Assembly (NCBI GenBank): GCA_021784615.1
Contig: JAJYHU010000224.1
Coordinates: 1 to 5,734, forward strand
DNA: 5,734 bases
Direction: 5' to 3'
Source: Acidobacteriota bacterium
Lineage (GTDB): Bacteria; Acidobacteriota; Terriglobia; UBA7540
The notes under the pieces are model-generated. The model saw only the letters and a program-made list of their open reading frames with translations. It was not told the origin of the DNA and did not search any database. This document shows positions 1-5,633 of the stretch, one piece after another; position 1 is the first letter of the stretch, and the number at the start of each line of letters is the position of its first letter. The position numbers and the translations under genes were made by a program.

Positions 1-980
1 GATCTGCAAAAAGGAAAAAGCGCCCCATGCTGGTTTCGACCGACGTTTACCGGCCGGCGGCGCGGGAACAACTGGCTGTCATCGCCAAAGAGATTGGAAT
101 TCCCTGCTTTCCGGGCGAGGGAATGGATTCGCCGGTGGAGCTGGCGCTGGCTGCGAGAAAGGACGCTGCGGACCGCGGCCACGACGTTCTGATTGTGGAT
201 ACGGCCGGCCGCCTGCATATCGACGAAGCCCTGATGGAGGAAGTTACCGAACTGCGCACGCGCCTGCGGCCAAGCGAAGTGCTGCTGGTGACGGACGCCA
301 TGGTAGGCCAGGACGCCGTGAGAAGCGCGCAGGAATTCCATGAGCGCCTGGGAACGAGCGGCGTGATCTTGACCAAGCTGGACGGAGACGCGCGCGGCGG
401 CGCGGCTTTGAGCATCCGCCACGTGACCGGGCAGCCCATCAAGTTCATCGGCGTGGGAGAAAAATACGATGCCCTGGAAGTCTTCTATCCAGACCGCATC
501 GTTTCGCGTATCCTGGGAATGGGTGACCTTCTCTCGCTGATCGAAAAGGCCGAGGAGGCCATCGACAAGAAGAAAGCGCTGGAGGTTCATCGCAAGCTCC
601 AGACCGACTCTTTTTCGCTGGCCGATTTTCGGGATCAGCTGCAGCAGATGCGCTCGCTCGGGCCGCTCGACCAGATGATGGGAATGCTTCCGAAGGTGGG
701 CATGTTCCGGGACGCCGCCAAGGCTCGGGTGGATGAAAAAGAGTTGGTGCGAATCGAGGCGATTATCAATTCCATGACGGCGAAAGAGCGCCAGCGGCAT
801 GAAATCATCAACGGCAAGCGCCGGAAAAGAATCGCCCGGGGAAGCGGCACCAGCGTTCAGCAAGTGAATCAGGTTTTGAAGCAATATGTCCAAATGCGGA
901 AAATGATGAAATCAATGAGCCGGGGCTTGCTGGGAAAACAGTTGGAGCGTTTTAAGCTTCCCGTGGGACTGGGCGGCTAA
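1..980 (+). CDS. ffh: Signal recognition particle GTPase Ffh (SRP54), 5'-truncated by the window edge
   Basis: Ffh binds 4.5S/SRP RNA and signal sequences of nascent membrane proteins in the cytoplasm, and docks with FtsY in a GTP-dependent way. The frame is open to the left edge (first full codon at 3), so the ATG at 27 is internal: it falls just before the conserved STDVYRPAA segment of the G domain. About 325 residues remain of a usual 440-460. The N domain and the P-loop (G1) are missing. Seen, numbered from the codon at 3: DTAGRLHID (G3, about 66-74), TKLDGDARGGAAL (G4, about 124-136), GVGEKYDAL (G5 region, about 150-158). The methionine-rich M domain follows from about 205, with NSMTAKER and the RNA-binding RIARGSGTSVQQVNQVLKQY segment (about 276-295). 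The C-terminus ends soon after the RKMMKSM helix with no long tail. The TAA stop is 46 bases before rpsP, consistent with co-transcription. Identity is near certain. Confidence 0.97.
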   Translation, partial: SAKRKKRPMLVSTDVYRPAAREQLAVIAKEIGIPCFPGEGMDSPVELALAARKDAADRGHDVLIVDTAGRLHIDEALMEEVTELRTRLRPSEVLLVTDAMVGQDAVRSAQEFHERLGTSGVILTKLDGDARGGAALSIRHVTGQPIKFIGVGEKYDALEVFYPDRIVSRILGMGDLLSLIEKAEEAIDKKKALEVHRKLQTDSFSLADFRDQLQQMRSLGPLDQMMGMLPKVGMFRDAAKARVDEKELVRIEAIINSMTAKERQRHEIINGKRRKRIARGSGTSVQQVNQVLKQYVQMRKMMKSMSRGLLGKQLERFKLPVGLGG

Positions 981-1015
981 AGAATTTTGTTGGAAGAGTT
1001 CGGATTCTGGATTTA

Positions 1016-1022
1016 AGGGAGG
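1016..1022 (+). promoter_or_regulatory. Strong Shine-Dalgarno deciding the TTG start of rpsP
   Basis: The purine run AGGGAGG ends 4 bases before the TTG at 1027. No ATG or GTG start lies in a comparable position. The protein read from this TTG begins MLRIRLARTGAKK, exactly where bS16 proteins normally begin. This fixes the start although the codon is the least common of the three standard ones. Confidence 0.8.
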
Positions 1023-1026
1023 AAGA

Positions 1027-1272
1027 TTGTTAAGAATACGGCTGGCTCGGACAGGAGCTAAGAAAAAACCGAGTTACAGGATTGTGGTGATTGAACGTGA
1101 GCGGGCCCGCGACGGGGGGTTCGTCGAGATTGTAGGACATTATAACCCGCGGTGCGAGCCCGTTGAGCTGATGGTCAAGCACGATCGCGTGGATTACTGG
1201 CTGGGCCGGGGGGCGCAGCCCTCCGAGACGGTTCGAAGCCTTCTGAAGAGAACAGCACCGGTACAAGGCTAA
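1027..1272 (+). CDS. rpsP: 30S ribosomal protein S16 (bS16)
   Basis: bS16 is an early-to-middle assembly protein of the 30S subunit that binds 16S rRNA in the body of the subunit. The 81-residue product matches the usual 80-90 residues. Family hallmarks are the N-terminal IRLARTGAKKKPSYRIVV strand (residues 4-21), the ARDGGFVEIVGHYNP block (27-41), and the region DRVDYWLGRGAQPSETVRSLLKR (53-75), which matches the family's DRi.yWl..GAqPTdtV..llkk pattern. The start is TTG, chosen from the strong Shine-Dalgarno at 1016-1022 and the family N-terminus. It lies 46 bases after ffh and 115 bases before khpA, the largest gap inside the cluster. Nothing in the protein is unusual. The C-terminal tail after KRTAP is short. 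Confidence 0.97.
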   Translation: MLRIRLARTGAKKKPSYRIVVIERERARDGGFVEIVGHYNPRCEPVELMVKHDRVDYWLGRGAQPSETVRSLLKRTAPVQG

Positions 1273-1375
1273 GACGGTTCCCGGAGCTTGGACCCACTGC
1301 GCGTTGTTCGGCTAAGAGCCATGACTTGTTGAGCACTCTTTACATCAGAGGCGGGAGTACCAAACGCAGTACGGC

Positions 1376-1382
1376 AGGAGGG
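1376..1382 (+). promoter_or_regulatory. Near-perfect Shine-Dalgarno for the GTG start of khpA
   Basis: AGGAGGG lies 5 bases upstream of the GTG at 1388 and 11 bases upstream of the in-frame ATG at 1394. The spacing favours GTG. It is the closest match to the 16S anti-Shine-Dalgarno complement in the window, suggesting efficient translation of this small protein. Confidence 0.75.
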
Positions 1383-1387
1383 ACCAA

Positions 1388-1624
1388 GTGGAGATGAAGG
1401 ATCTGATAGCAGAGATCGCGAAGGCGCTCGTGGACAATCCTGACCAAGTGGCTGTCCGGCCTGTGGAAGGAGAACAGATCACGGTTCTGGAGCTTCGGGT
1501 CCACCCGTCAGACCTCGGGAAGGTCATCGGCAAACAGGGTCGAACCGCGCGTTCGATTCGGACGATTCTCGGGGCGGCCGGGATGAAACTGAAGAAGCGC
1601 TTTACCCTTGAGATATTGGAGTAA
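1388..1624 (+). CDS. khpA: KhpA-type KH-domain RNA-binding protein
   Basis: This 78-residue protein is essentially one type II KH domain. KhpA proteins bind RNA, and in Gram-positive bacteria pair with KhpB (Jag/EloR) to influence cell elongation and division genes post-transcriptionally. Which RNAs this copy binds cannot be read from the sequence. Seen: an N-terminal helix MKDLIAEIAKALVDNPDQV (3-21), a strand ITVLELRVHPSDLGKVIG (31-48), the GKQG loop (48-51, the GxxG RNA-backbone-binding motif) followed by RTARSIRTIL (52-61), and a C-terminal strand KRFTLEILE. The basic GxxG middle residues (KQ) are intact, so RNA binding is expected. Length is typical (75-80). The start is GTG at 1388; ATG at 1394 would only remove two residues. 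The position between rpsP and rimM is the usual one for this family and hints at a link with ribosome biogenesis. Confidence 0.93.
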   Translation: MEMKDLIAEIAKALVDNPDQVAVRPVEGEQITVLELRVHPSDLGKVIGKQGRTARSIRTILGAAGMKLKKRFTLEILE

Positions 1625-1672
1625 GGGATTCCCGGCTTTCCTCGAAATCGGCAAGACGACCGGCAGGGCGGG

Positions 1673-2230
1673 ATGATGTGCGCACCGGGACGCGGTGTGA
1701 CGGATGGCTATGTGGCCATCGCCTGCGTTTTGCGTCCGCAGGGGCGGCGGGGAGAAGTGTTAGCCGTAATTCTCAGCGATTTCCCCTCGCGCTTTCAAAA
1801 TCTCAGCCGGGCGTTTTTGGACCAGCCTGCGCAGCCTCCCGTGGCCGTGACCGTTGAGAGTGCCTGGTTTCACAAGGATAAGGTGGTATTGAAATTTTCC
1901 GGAGTCGATTCAATTGATGACGCTGAAAATTTGAAAGGGCGTTACGTTCTTATTCCCGAGGGGGAAAAGTTCGCTCTTCCCGCGGGACAGTTTTACTTGT
2001 GGGAACTGGAAGGCTGCCGGGTGGCCGTGGAAACGGATGGGAAAGAGACAACGCTCGGTACGGTGAGCGGCGTTGAGCGCACCGGCGGAGTGGATTTGCT
2101 CCATGTTGCCGGTGCGTCCCACGAGATGCTGATTCCACTGGCCCAGTCGATCTGCAAGCGGATTGATCCTGCGAACAAATTGATTGTGGTTGACCCGCCG
2201 GCGGACTTGCTGGATTTGAATCTCGAGTGA
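1673..2230 (+). CDS. rimM: Ribosome maturation factor RimM
   Basis: RimM helps mature the 30S head, binding ribosomal protein uS19 through its PRC-barrel domain. The 185-residue product matches the family length (165-190). The N-terminal RimM beta-barrel is visible from about residue 13: YVAIACVLRPQGRRGEVLA, where the usual V.rPHG.rGEv motif has Q in place of H. It continues to about 95 with a DSIDDAENLKGRYVLIP segment (79-95). The PRC-barrel follows from FYLWELEGCRVAVE (107-120), through LGTVSGVERTGGVDLLHV, to EMLIPLAQSICKRIDPANKLIVVDPPADLLDL (151-182). The start is uncertain: ATG at 1673 or 1676 has only AGGG (1665-1668) upstream, while GTG at 1697 (starting at VTDGYVAIA) has GGGA 6 bases upstream and also fits the family N-terminus. 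It sits 48 bases after khpA and 55 before trmD. Confidence 0.94.
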   Translation: MMCAPGRGVTDGYVAIACVLRPQGRRGEVLAVILSDFPSRFQNLSRAFLDQPAQPPVAVTVESAWFHKDKVVLKFSGVDSIDDAENLKGRYVLIPEGEKFALPAGQFYLWELEGCRVAVETDGKETTLGTVSGVERTGGVDLLHVAGASHEMLIPLAQSICKRIDPANKLIVVDPPADLLDLNLE

Positions 2231-2238
2231 GGCAGTTT

Positions 2239-2252
2239 AACCCCGCGGGGTT
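2239..2252 (+). repeat. 14-base perfect palindrome in the rimM-trmD spacer
   Basis: AACCCCGCGGGGTT is its own reverse complement. In RNA it can fold as a 5-bp stem (AACCC/GGGTT) with a CGCG tetraloop, 8 bases after the rimM stop codon and about 15 bases before the trmD Shine-Dalgarno. No T-tract follows, so it is not a canonical intrinsic terminator. A role in mRNA processing, stability or differential expression within the operon is possible, but only inferred. Confidence 0.6.
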
Positions 2253-2285
2253 CGGGCGCAAGGGCCGGAGGGAATTCCCGAAGCC

Positions 2286-3077
2286 ATGCAATTTGACGTT
2301 GTCACGATTTTCCCGGATTTCTTCCGGAGCATTCTGGAGTGCGGGCTCGTAAAGCGCGCGCAGGCCGGCGGGCAATTGCGCGTTGCCTTGCATGACCTTC
2401 GCGACTTTGCGGAAGACCGGCACCGAACCGTCGACGACCGCCCATTCGGCGGGGGACCTGGAATGGTTTTTAAGCCTCGGCCTCTGTTTCGGGCCGTGGA
2501 GGCGATCAAGTCCGATGAGCCGGAGGCGGCGATTCCCATCATTCTGCTCTCGCCGCAAGGCCGGTTGCTGCGGCAGCCGGTTGTGGAGGAGCTTTCGCGG
2601 CGCCGGCGGGTGGTTTTGATCTGCGGGCGCTACGAGGGTGTGGACGAGCGCGTGGCAGAAAATCTTGCAACCGATGAACTTTCCATCGGCGACTACGTTT
2701 TGAGCGGCGGCGAGGTGGCCGCCGCGGTGGTGATGGAATCCGTCGCACGTTTGCTCCCGGGCGTGGTGGGCAATGAGGAATCCGTCGAGCAGGATTCTTT
2801 TGGACTCGATGGAATTTCCGGGCGGGAAGCCGGGAGCGGGCTGCTCGATTGCCCTCATTACACGCGGCCGGCGGACTTCCGCGGGATGACGGTGCCGGAG
2901 GTGCTGCTTTCCGGAGATCATGAAGAAGTTCGGCGGTGGCGAAGGCGGCGGGCGCTAGAAAAAACTTGGCGGAAAAGGCCGGAGTTGCTGGCCGGCCTCG
3001 ATCTTAACAAAGAAGACCTGCGGTTGCTCGACGAGATCAAGCAGGCTTCGCTGCCAGTCCTTTCGCGCGAGGGCTGA
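2286..3077 (+). CDS. trmD: tRNA (guanine-N1)-methyltransferase TrmD
   Basis: TrmD methylates G37 of tRNAs with G36 (m1G37) using S-adenosylmethionine, preventing +1 frameshifting; it is generally essential in bacteria. It is a SPOUT enzyme acting as a homodimer in the cytoplasm. Seen in 263 residues (family about 225-260): FDVVTIFPDFF (3-13), DDRPFGGGPGMV (50-61), the trefoil-knot AdoMet site LICGRYEGVDERV (111-123) and SIGDYVLSGGEVAAAVVMESVARLLPGV (133-160). It includes the arginine of the VAR motif (155), implicated in catalysis in the E. coli enzyme. The C-terminal domain holds GLLDCPHYTRP (185-195), whose Asp188 matches the proposed general base, and VPEVLLSGDHEEVRRWR (203-219). Residues about 173-184 form an extra stretch between EQDSF and GLLDCP compared with E. 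coli TrmD, close to the catalytic Asp. GGAGGG at 2267-2272 is the only Shine-Dalgarno candidate, with a rather long 13-base spacing to the ATG. Confidence 0.97.
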   Translation: MQFDVVTIFPDFFRSILECGLVKRAQAGGQLRVALHDLRDFAEDRHRTVDDRPFGGGPGMVFKPRPLFRAVEAIKSDEPEAAIPIILLSPQGRLLRQPVVEELSRRRRVVLICGRYEGVDERVAENLATDELSIGDYVLSGGEVAAAVVMESVARLLPGVVGNEESVEQDSFGLDGISGREAGSGLLDCPHYTRPADFRGMTVPEVLLSGDHEEVRRWRRRRALEKTWRKRPELLAGLDLNKEDLRLLDEIKQASLPVLSREG

Positions 3078-3150
3078 CTTTCAGGCCCGGTAAAGGCGGA
3101 AGCGCAGGATAAAGATTGGATCAAATTTTTCAGGATGGAGTGTTACAGCC

Positions 3151-3507
3151 ATGAGTATTTTGGAAAAAATCGAAGAGCAGCAAATGAAGAAGGAGATTCC
3201 CCATTTCCATGCGGGCGACACGGTGCGCGTGCACGTCAAGATCAAGGAAGGGGATAAAGAGCGGATTCAGGTTTTTGAAGGGACGGTGATGGGGCAGCGG
3301 CGCGCTCAGAACCATTCCACCTTTACGGTCCGCAAAATCTCCTTTGGGCAGGGCGTCGAAAGGATCTTTCCTCTGCACTCTCCCGTGATTGATAAAATCG
3401 AGAGAGTCCGGCAGGGTGGTGTGCGGCGCGCCAAGCTCAACTACCTGCGCGAGCGCCGAGGCAAGGCCGCCCGCATCCGCGAAGCAACCACCGAGCGCGA
3501 AGGTTAA
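3151..3507 (+). CDS. rplS: 50S ribosomal protein L19 (bL19)
   Basis: bL19 lies at the 30S-50S interface of the large subunit and contributes to intersubunit bridges. The 118-residue product matches the usual 110-125. Family features: an N-terminal helix MSILEKIEEQQMKKEIPHFHAGD (1-23), the beta-barrel VRVHVKIKEGDKERIQVFEGTVMGQR (25-50), the FTVRKISFGQGVERIFPLHSP block (58-78), and the basic C-terminal VRRAKLNYLRERRGKAARIRE (91-111), which matches the family signature. The ATG is preceded by GGAG at 3137-3140 with 10-base spacing. The gene lies 73 bases after trmD, as in the classical rpsP-rimM-trmD-rplS operon. A strong hairpin follows about 35 bases after the stop codon. Confidence 0.97.
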   Translation: MSILEKIEEQQMKKEIPHFHAGDTVRVHVKIKEGDKERIQVFEGTVMGQRRAQNHSTFTVRKISFGQGVERIFPLHSPVIDKIERVRQGGVRRAKLNYLRERRGKAARIREATTEREG

Positions 3508-3542
3508 CGGCCGCGGCGGCGCCGGCCCGAGAACAAGTCCAA

Positions 3543-3572
3543 ATCTCCCGCTTGAGGTCTCAAGCGGGAGAT
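3543..3572 (+). repeat. Perfect 13-bp stem-loop between rplS and rnhB, terminator-like but without a T-tract
   Basis: The left arm ATCTCCCGCTTGA (3543-3555) and right arm TCAAGCGGGAGAT (3560-3572) are exact reverse complements around the 4-base loop GGTC. The structure lies 35 bases after the rplS stop and ends 16 bases before the rnhB ATG. The sequence downstream (CTCCGGAATCC) has no run of T, so efficient intrinsic termination is not expected by the usual model. It may be a U-tract-less terminator or attenuator, a 3' stabilising hairpin protecting the ribosomal-protein mRNA, or a copy of a dispersed repeat. The structure is certain; its role is inferred. Confidence 0.75.
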
Positions 3573-3588
3573 CTCCGGAATCCATCTG

Positions 3589-4266
3589 ATGCCCCGCATG
3601 CGCGAACCCAAAAAACTGCAATGCTCCTGGCGTTTGGAGGAGTCTCTGCTGGGGCGCGGCCTAAGGCTTGTCGCGGGAACGGATGAAGCCGGGCGCGGCT
3701 GCCTATTGGGTCCTTTATACGTTGCGGCGGTCATCCTTGACCGGACGCGGCGCATTCCCGGGATCGACGATTCCAAAAAGCTTTCCGCTCATCAGCGGTC
3801 AAGCCTTGCCGTTGAAATACGCGAAAAGGCGCTGGCCTGGAAAGTGATTGTCGTGCCCGCCCGTGAAGTGGATGCGTTAAACATCTACGAGGCGACGCGG
3901 CGCGCCATGATCGCATCTCTGCTGTCGCTGGACCCTCAGCCCGAATTTGCCCTGACTGATGCGATGCGCCTGCAAAGCCCCGGACGCAAGCCGGGATTCA
4001 CCATTCCTTATTGGGCCCTCATCCACGGCGACGCCCGCTCCGTGTCAATCGCGGCGGCGTCCATCCTTGCAAAAGTCGATCGCGACGCCCACCTTGACCA
4101 GCTCGATCGCCAATACCCCCAATATTGTCTGGCGCGCAACAAGGGTTATGGGACCCGCGAGCATCTTCAAGCCCTGGCGCGTTACGGACCCTGCGAGGAA
4201 CACCGGCGAACTTACCAGCCGGTTAAGGATTGTCTGGCGCCCCATTTGCCGTTTGCTTCCGCGTAG
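3589..4266 (+). CDS. rnhB: Ribonuclease HII
   Basis: RNase HII cleaves the RNA strand of RNA-DNA hybrids and nicks 5' of single ribonucleotides embedded in DNA, starting ribonucleotide excision repair. The 225-residue product is slightly longer than E. coli RnhB (198). Catalytic acidic residues visible: Asp32 and Glu33 in GTDEAGRGCLLGP (30-42), Asp124 in ALTDAMRL, and Asp166 in AAASILAKVDRDA (155-167). Other family blocks are IDDSKKLSAHQR (59-70), IHGDARSVSIAAAS (145-158), and the C-terminal NKGYGTREHLQALARYGPCEEHRRTYQPVK (184-213). The third aspartate is followed by Ala rather than the common Gly, and a few extra residues (about 129-137) precede IHGD. The first ATG has only weak GGAA (3577-3580) as a Shine-Dalgarno; ATG at 3598 is an alternative that removes three residues. 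It follows the 3543-3572 hairpin, so its transcription may be reduced relative to rplS. Confidence 0.95.
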   Translation: MPRMREPKKLQCSWRLEESLLGRGLRLVAGTDEAGRGCLLGPLYVAAVILDRTRRIPGIDDSKKLSAHQRSSLAVEIREKALAWKVIVVPAREVDALNIYEATRRAMIASLLSLDPQPEFALTDAMRLQSPGRKPGFTIPYWALIHGDARSVSIAAASILAKVDRDAHLDQLDRQYPQYCLARNKGYGTREHLQALARYGPCEEHRRTYQPVKDCLAPHLPFASA

Positions 4267-4301
4267 CGGGCGGCGGGGCCGGCAATGCCGCGCCAGCCAA
4301 G

Positions 4302-4310
4302 TGTTATACT
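4302..4310 (+). promoter_or_regulatory. Extended -10 promoter for pyrC
   Basis: TGTTATACT matches the extended -10 consensus TGnTATAAT with one mismatch. The region 16-18 bases upstream (around 4282-4287) has no TTGACA-like -35, which extended -10 promoters can do without. The predicted transcription start is near 4316-4318, giving a leader of about 22 bases before the TTG at 4339. It lies inside the longer reading frame from ATG 4285, which argues against that start. Inference from motif only. Confidence 0.55.
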
Positions 4311-4329
4311 CAGGCAATTGAAATTAACC

Positions 4330-4333
4330 GAGG
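4330..4333 (+). promoter_or_regulatory. Shine-Dalgarno GAGG supporting the TTG start of pyrC
   Basis: GAGG ends 5 bases before the TTG at 4339. The protein read from there begins MRTSLLIKGGRVL, the normal dihydroorotase N-terminus. The ATG at 4285 has no comparable well-spaced site and would add 18 residues with no counterpart I recognise in the family. Confidence 0.55.
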
Positions 4334-4338
4334 CGGAC

Positions 4339-5622
4339 TTGCGAACTTCATTGCTGATTAAAGGCGGACGAGTTCTTTCGCCGGAAGACGGTTTCGACGA
4401 AGAGATGGATGTTCTGGTGGAAGGCGGCGAGATTCGGGACATCGCTCCGCACATGACCGCTTCCGCCGACCAAGTCCTCGATGCGGCGGGACAGGTTGTT
4501 TCGCCCGGCTTTGTGGATATTCACGTTCATCTGCGGGAGCCCGGCGGCGAGATTTCTGAAACGCTTGAAAGCGGCCTTCAGGCGGCTGTAGCTGGCGGAT
4601 TTACAAGCGTCTGCACCATGCCGAACACCCGGCCGGTCAATGACAATCCGGAACTTACGCGCCATATGATTGCGCAAGCGGAGAGCCTGGGACTGGCCCG
4701 CGTTTTTCCCATCGCGGCCGTCACGCTGGGAAGCGAAGGGGAAACGCTTGTAGACTTTCGCGCCCTTGTCGCAGCGGGCGCCGTGGGCTTTTCTGACGAC
4801 GGCAAGCCGGTGAAGACATCGGCGCTGATGAAGGAAGCTCTTGAACGGGCCAGGGAACTTCACGTCCCCGTTATTGACCACTGCGAGGTGCCGGAACTGA
4901 GCGCCGGCGGAGTCCTCAATGAGGGCGAATGCTCAAAACGCCTGGGCCTGAAGGGGATTCCGAATGGCTCGGAAGACCGGTGCATCGAGCGGGATGTTGA
5001 AATAGCGGAGGCCACGGGAGGGCATCTGCACATCGCTCATCTTTCCACCGCCGGCGCGGTTGCGATGGTGCGGGGCGCCAAACGCCGCGGAATCCGCGTG
5101 ACCTGCGAAGTCACGCCGCATCACTTTACGCTGACCGACGAGGCCGTCGCGCAATACGGCACGAATGCAAAGATGAACCCTCCCCTGCGGAGTTCCGGGG
5201 ATGTTGAAGCTGCACTGGCTGCGATTGAGGATGGAACCGTGGACGTGATCGCCACCGACCATGCTCCGCACGCGCCGGAATTGAAGGCCAAGCCCATGGC
5301 TCAAGCGCCTTTTGGGATAACGGGACTCGAGACCTGCCTTGCTTTGGCCTTAAAGCAACTGGTCCATTCCGGCAGGATTTCTCTAGGAGAGTTGGTCCTG
5401 CTTCTCAGTTCCAATCCGGCGCGGCTCATCAATCAGCCGCTTGGCCGCATCAGGACCGGCGGCGCGGCGGACCTGACCGTGTTTGACCCGGATCTCGAAT
5501 GGACCTACCTTGCCCAAATGGGTTACTCGAAAAGCCGGAATTCGCCCTTTGACGGCTGGACGTTCCGTGGCGCCGTAACGGCGACTGTCGTGGCGGGGCG
5601 CATTGCCTACCAGCGCAAGTGA
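4339..5622 (+). CDS. pyrC: Dihydroorotase, class I (PyrC)
   Basis: Dihydroorotase interconverts N-carbamoyl-L-aspartate and L-dihydroorotate, the third step of pyrimidine synthesis; class I enzymes often associate with aspartate carbamoyltransferase (PyrB). From the TTG at 4339 the product has 427 residues, close to the usual 420-430. Amidohydrolase-barrel motifs occur in order: SPGFVDIHVHLREPGG (55-70, metal ligands His62 and His64, substrate-binding Arg66), TMPNTRPVND (93-102), GFSDDGKPV (150-158, Asp153 as the metal-bridging residue typical of this class), VIDHCE (179-184, His181), HLHIAHLSTAGA (229-240, His234), CEVTPHHFTLTD (256-267), AKMNPPLRS (277-285), IATDHAPHAP (304-313, catalytic Asp307), and the C-terminal SKSRNSPFDGWTFRG (397-411). 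All key residues are present, so it should be active. The alternative ATG at 4285 gives 445 residues; the promoter at 4302-4310 and family length favour 4339. It starts 72 bases after rnhB. No pyrB or carA is visible here. Confidence 0.95.
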   Translation: MRTSLLIKGGRVLSPEDGFDEEMDVLVEGGEIRDIAPHMTASADQVLDAAGQVVSPGFVDIHVHLREPGGEISETLESGLQAAVAGGFTSVCTMPNTRPVNDNPELTRHMIAQAESLGLARVFPIAAVTLGSEGETLVDFRALVAAGAVGFSDDGKPVKTSALMKEALERARELHVPVIDHCEVPELSAGGVLNEGECSKRLGLKGIPNGSEDRCIERDVEIAEATGGHLHIAHLSTAGAVAMVRGAKRRGIRVTCEVTPHHFTLTDEAVAQYGTNAKMNPPLRSSGDVEAALAAIEDGTVDVIATDHAPHAPELKAKPMAQAPFGITGLETCLALALKQLVHSGRISLGELVLLLSSNPARLINQPLGRIRTGGAADLTVFDPDLEWTYLAQMGYSKSRNSPFDGWTFRGAVTATVVAGRIAYQRK

Positions 5623-5633
5623 AGGCGGGCTGT

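Noticed and set aside
27..29. ATG at 27 as the true start of ffh
   Set aside because: The frame is open to the window edge and residues before it (KRKKRP) continue the G domain. Starting here would lack the N domain and P-loop, so the gene is cut by the window, not short.
1326..1357. Possible promoter before khpA (TTGTTG about 20 bases before TACC)
   Set aside because: No acceptable -10 hexamer lies 16-18 bases downstream; the match is no better than chance.
1950..2921. Minus-strand open frame of 323 residues across rimM and trmD
   Set aside because: It lies antisense to two clearly identified genes, has low-complexity Arg/Pro/His-rich content typical of the reverse of GC-rich coding DNA, and shows no family motif.
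3078..3150. L19-type autoregulatory leader before rplS
   Set aside because: The spacer is only 73 bases and I see no strong stem or pattern matching the leader known from Bacillota.
3130..3621. Minus-strand open frame of 163 residues across rplS
   Set aside because: It is antisense to rplS and crosses the hairpin spacer; no motif and Arg/Pro/Leu-rich composition point to a shadow frame.
4348..4881. Minus-strand open frame of 177 residues inside pyrC
   Set aside because: It is antisense to the conserved core of dihydroorotase and shows no recognisable domain or start context.
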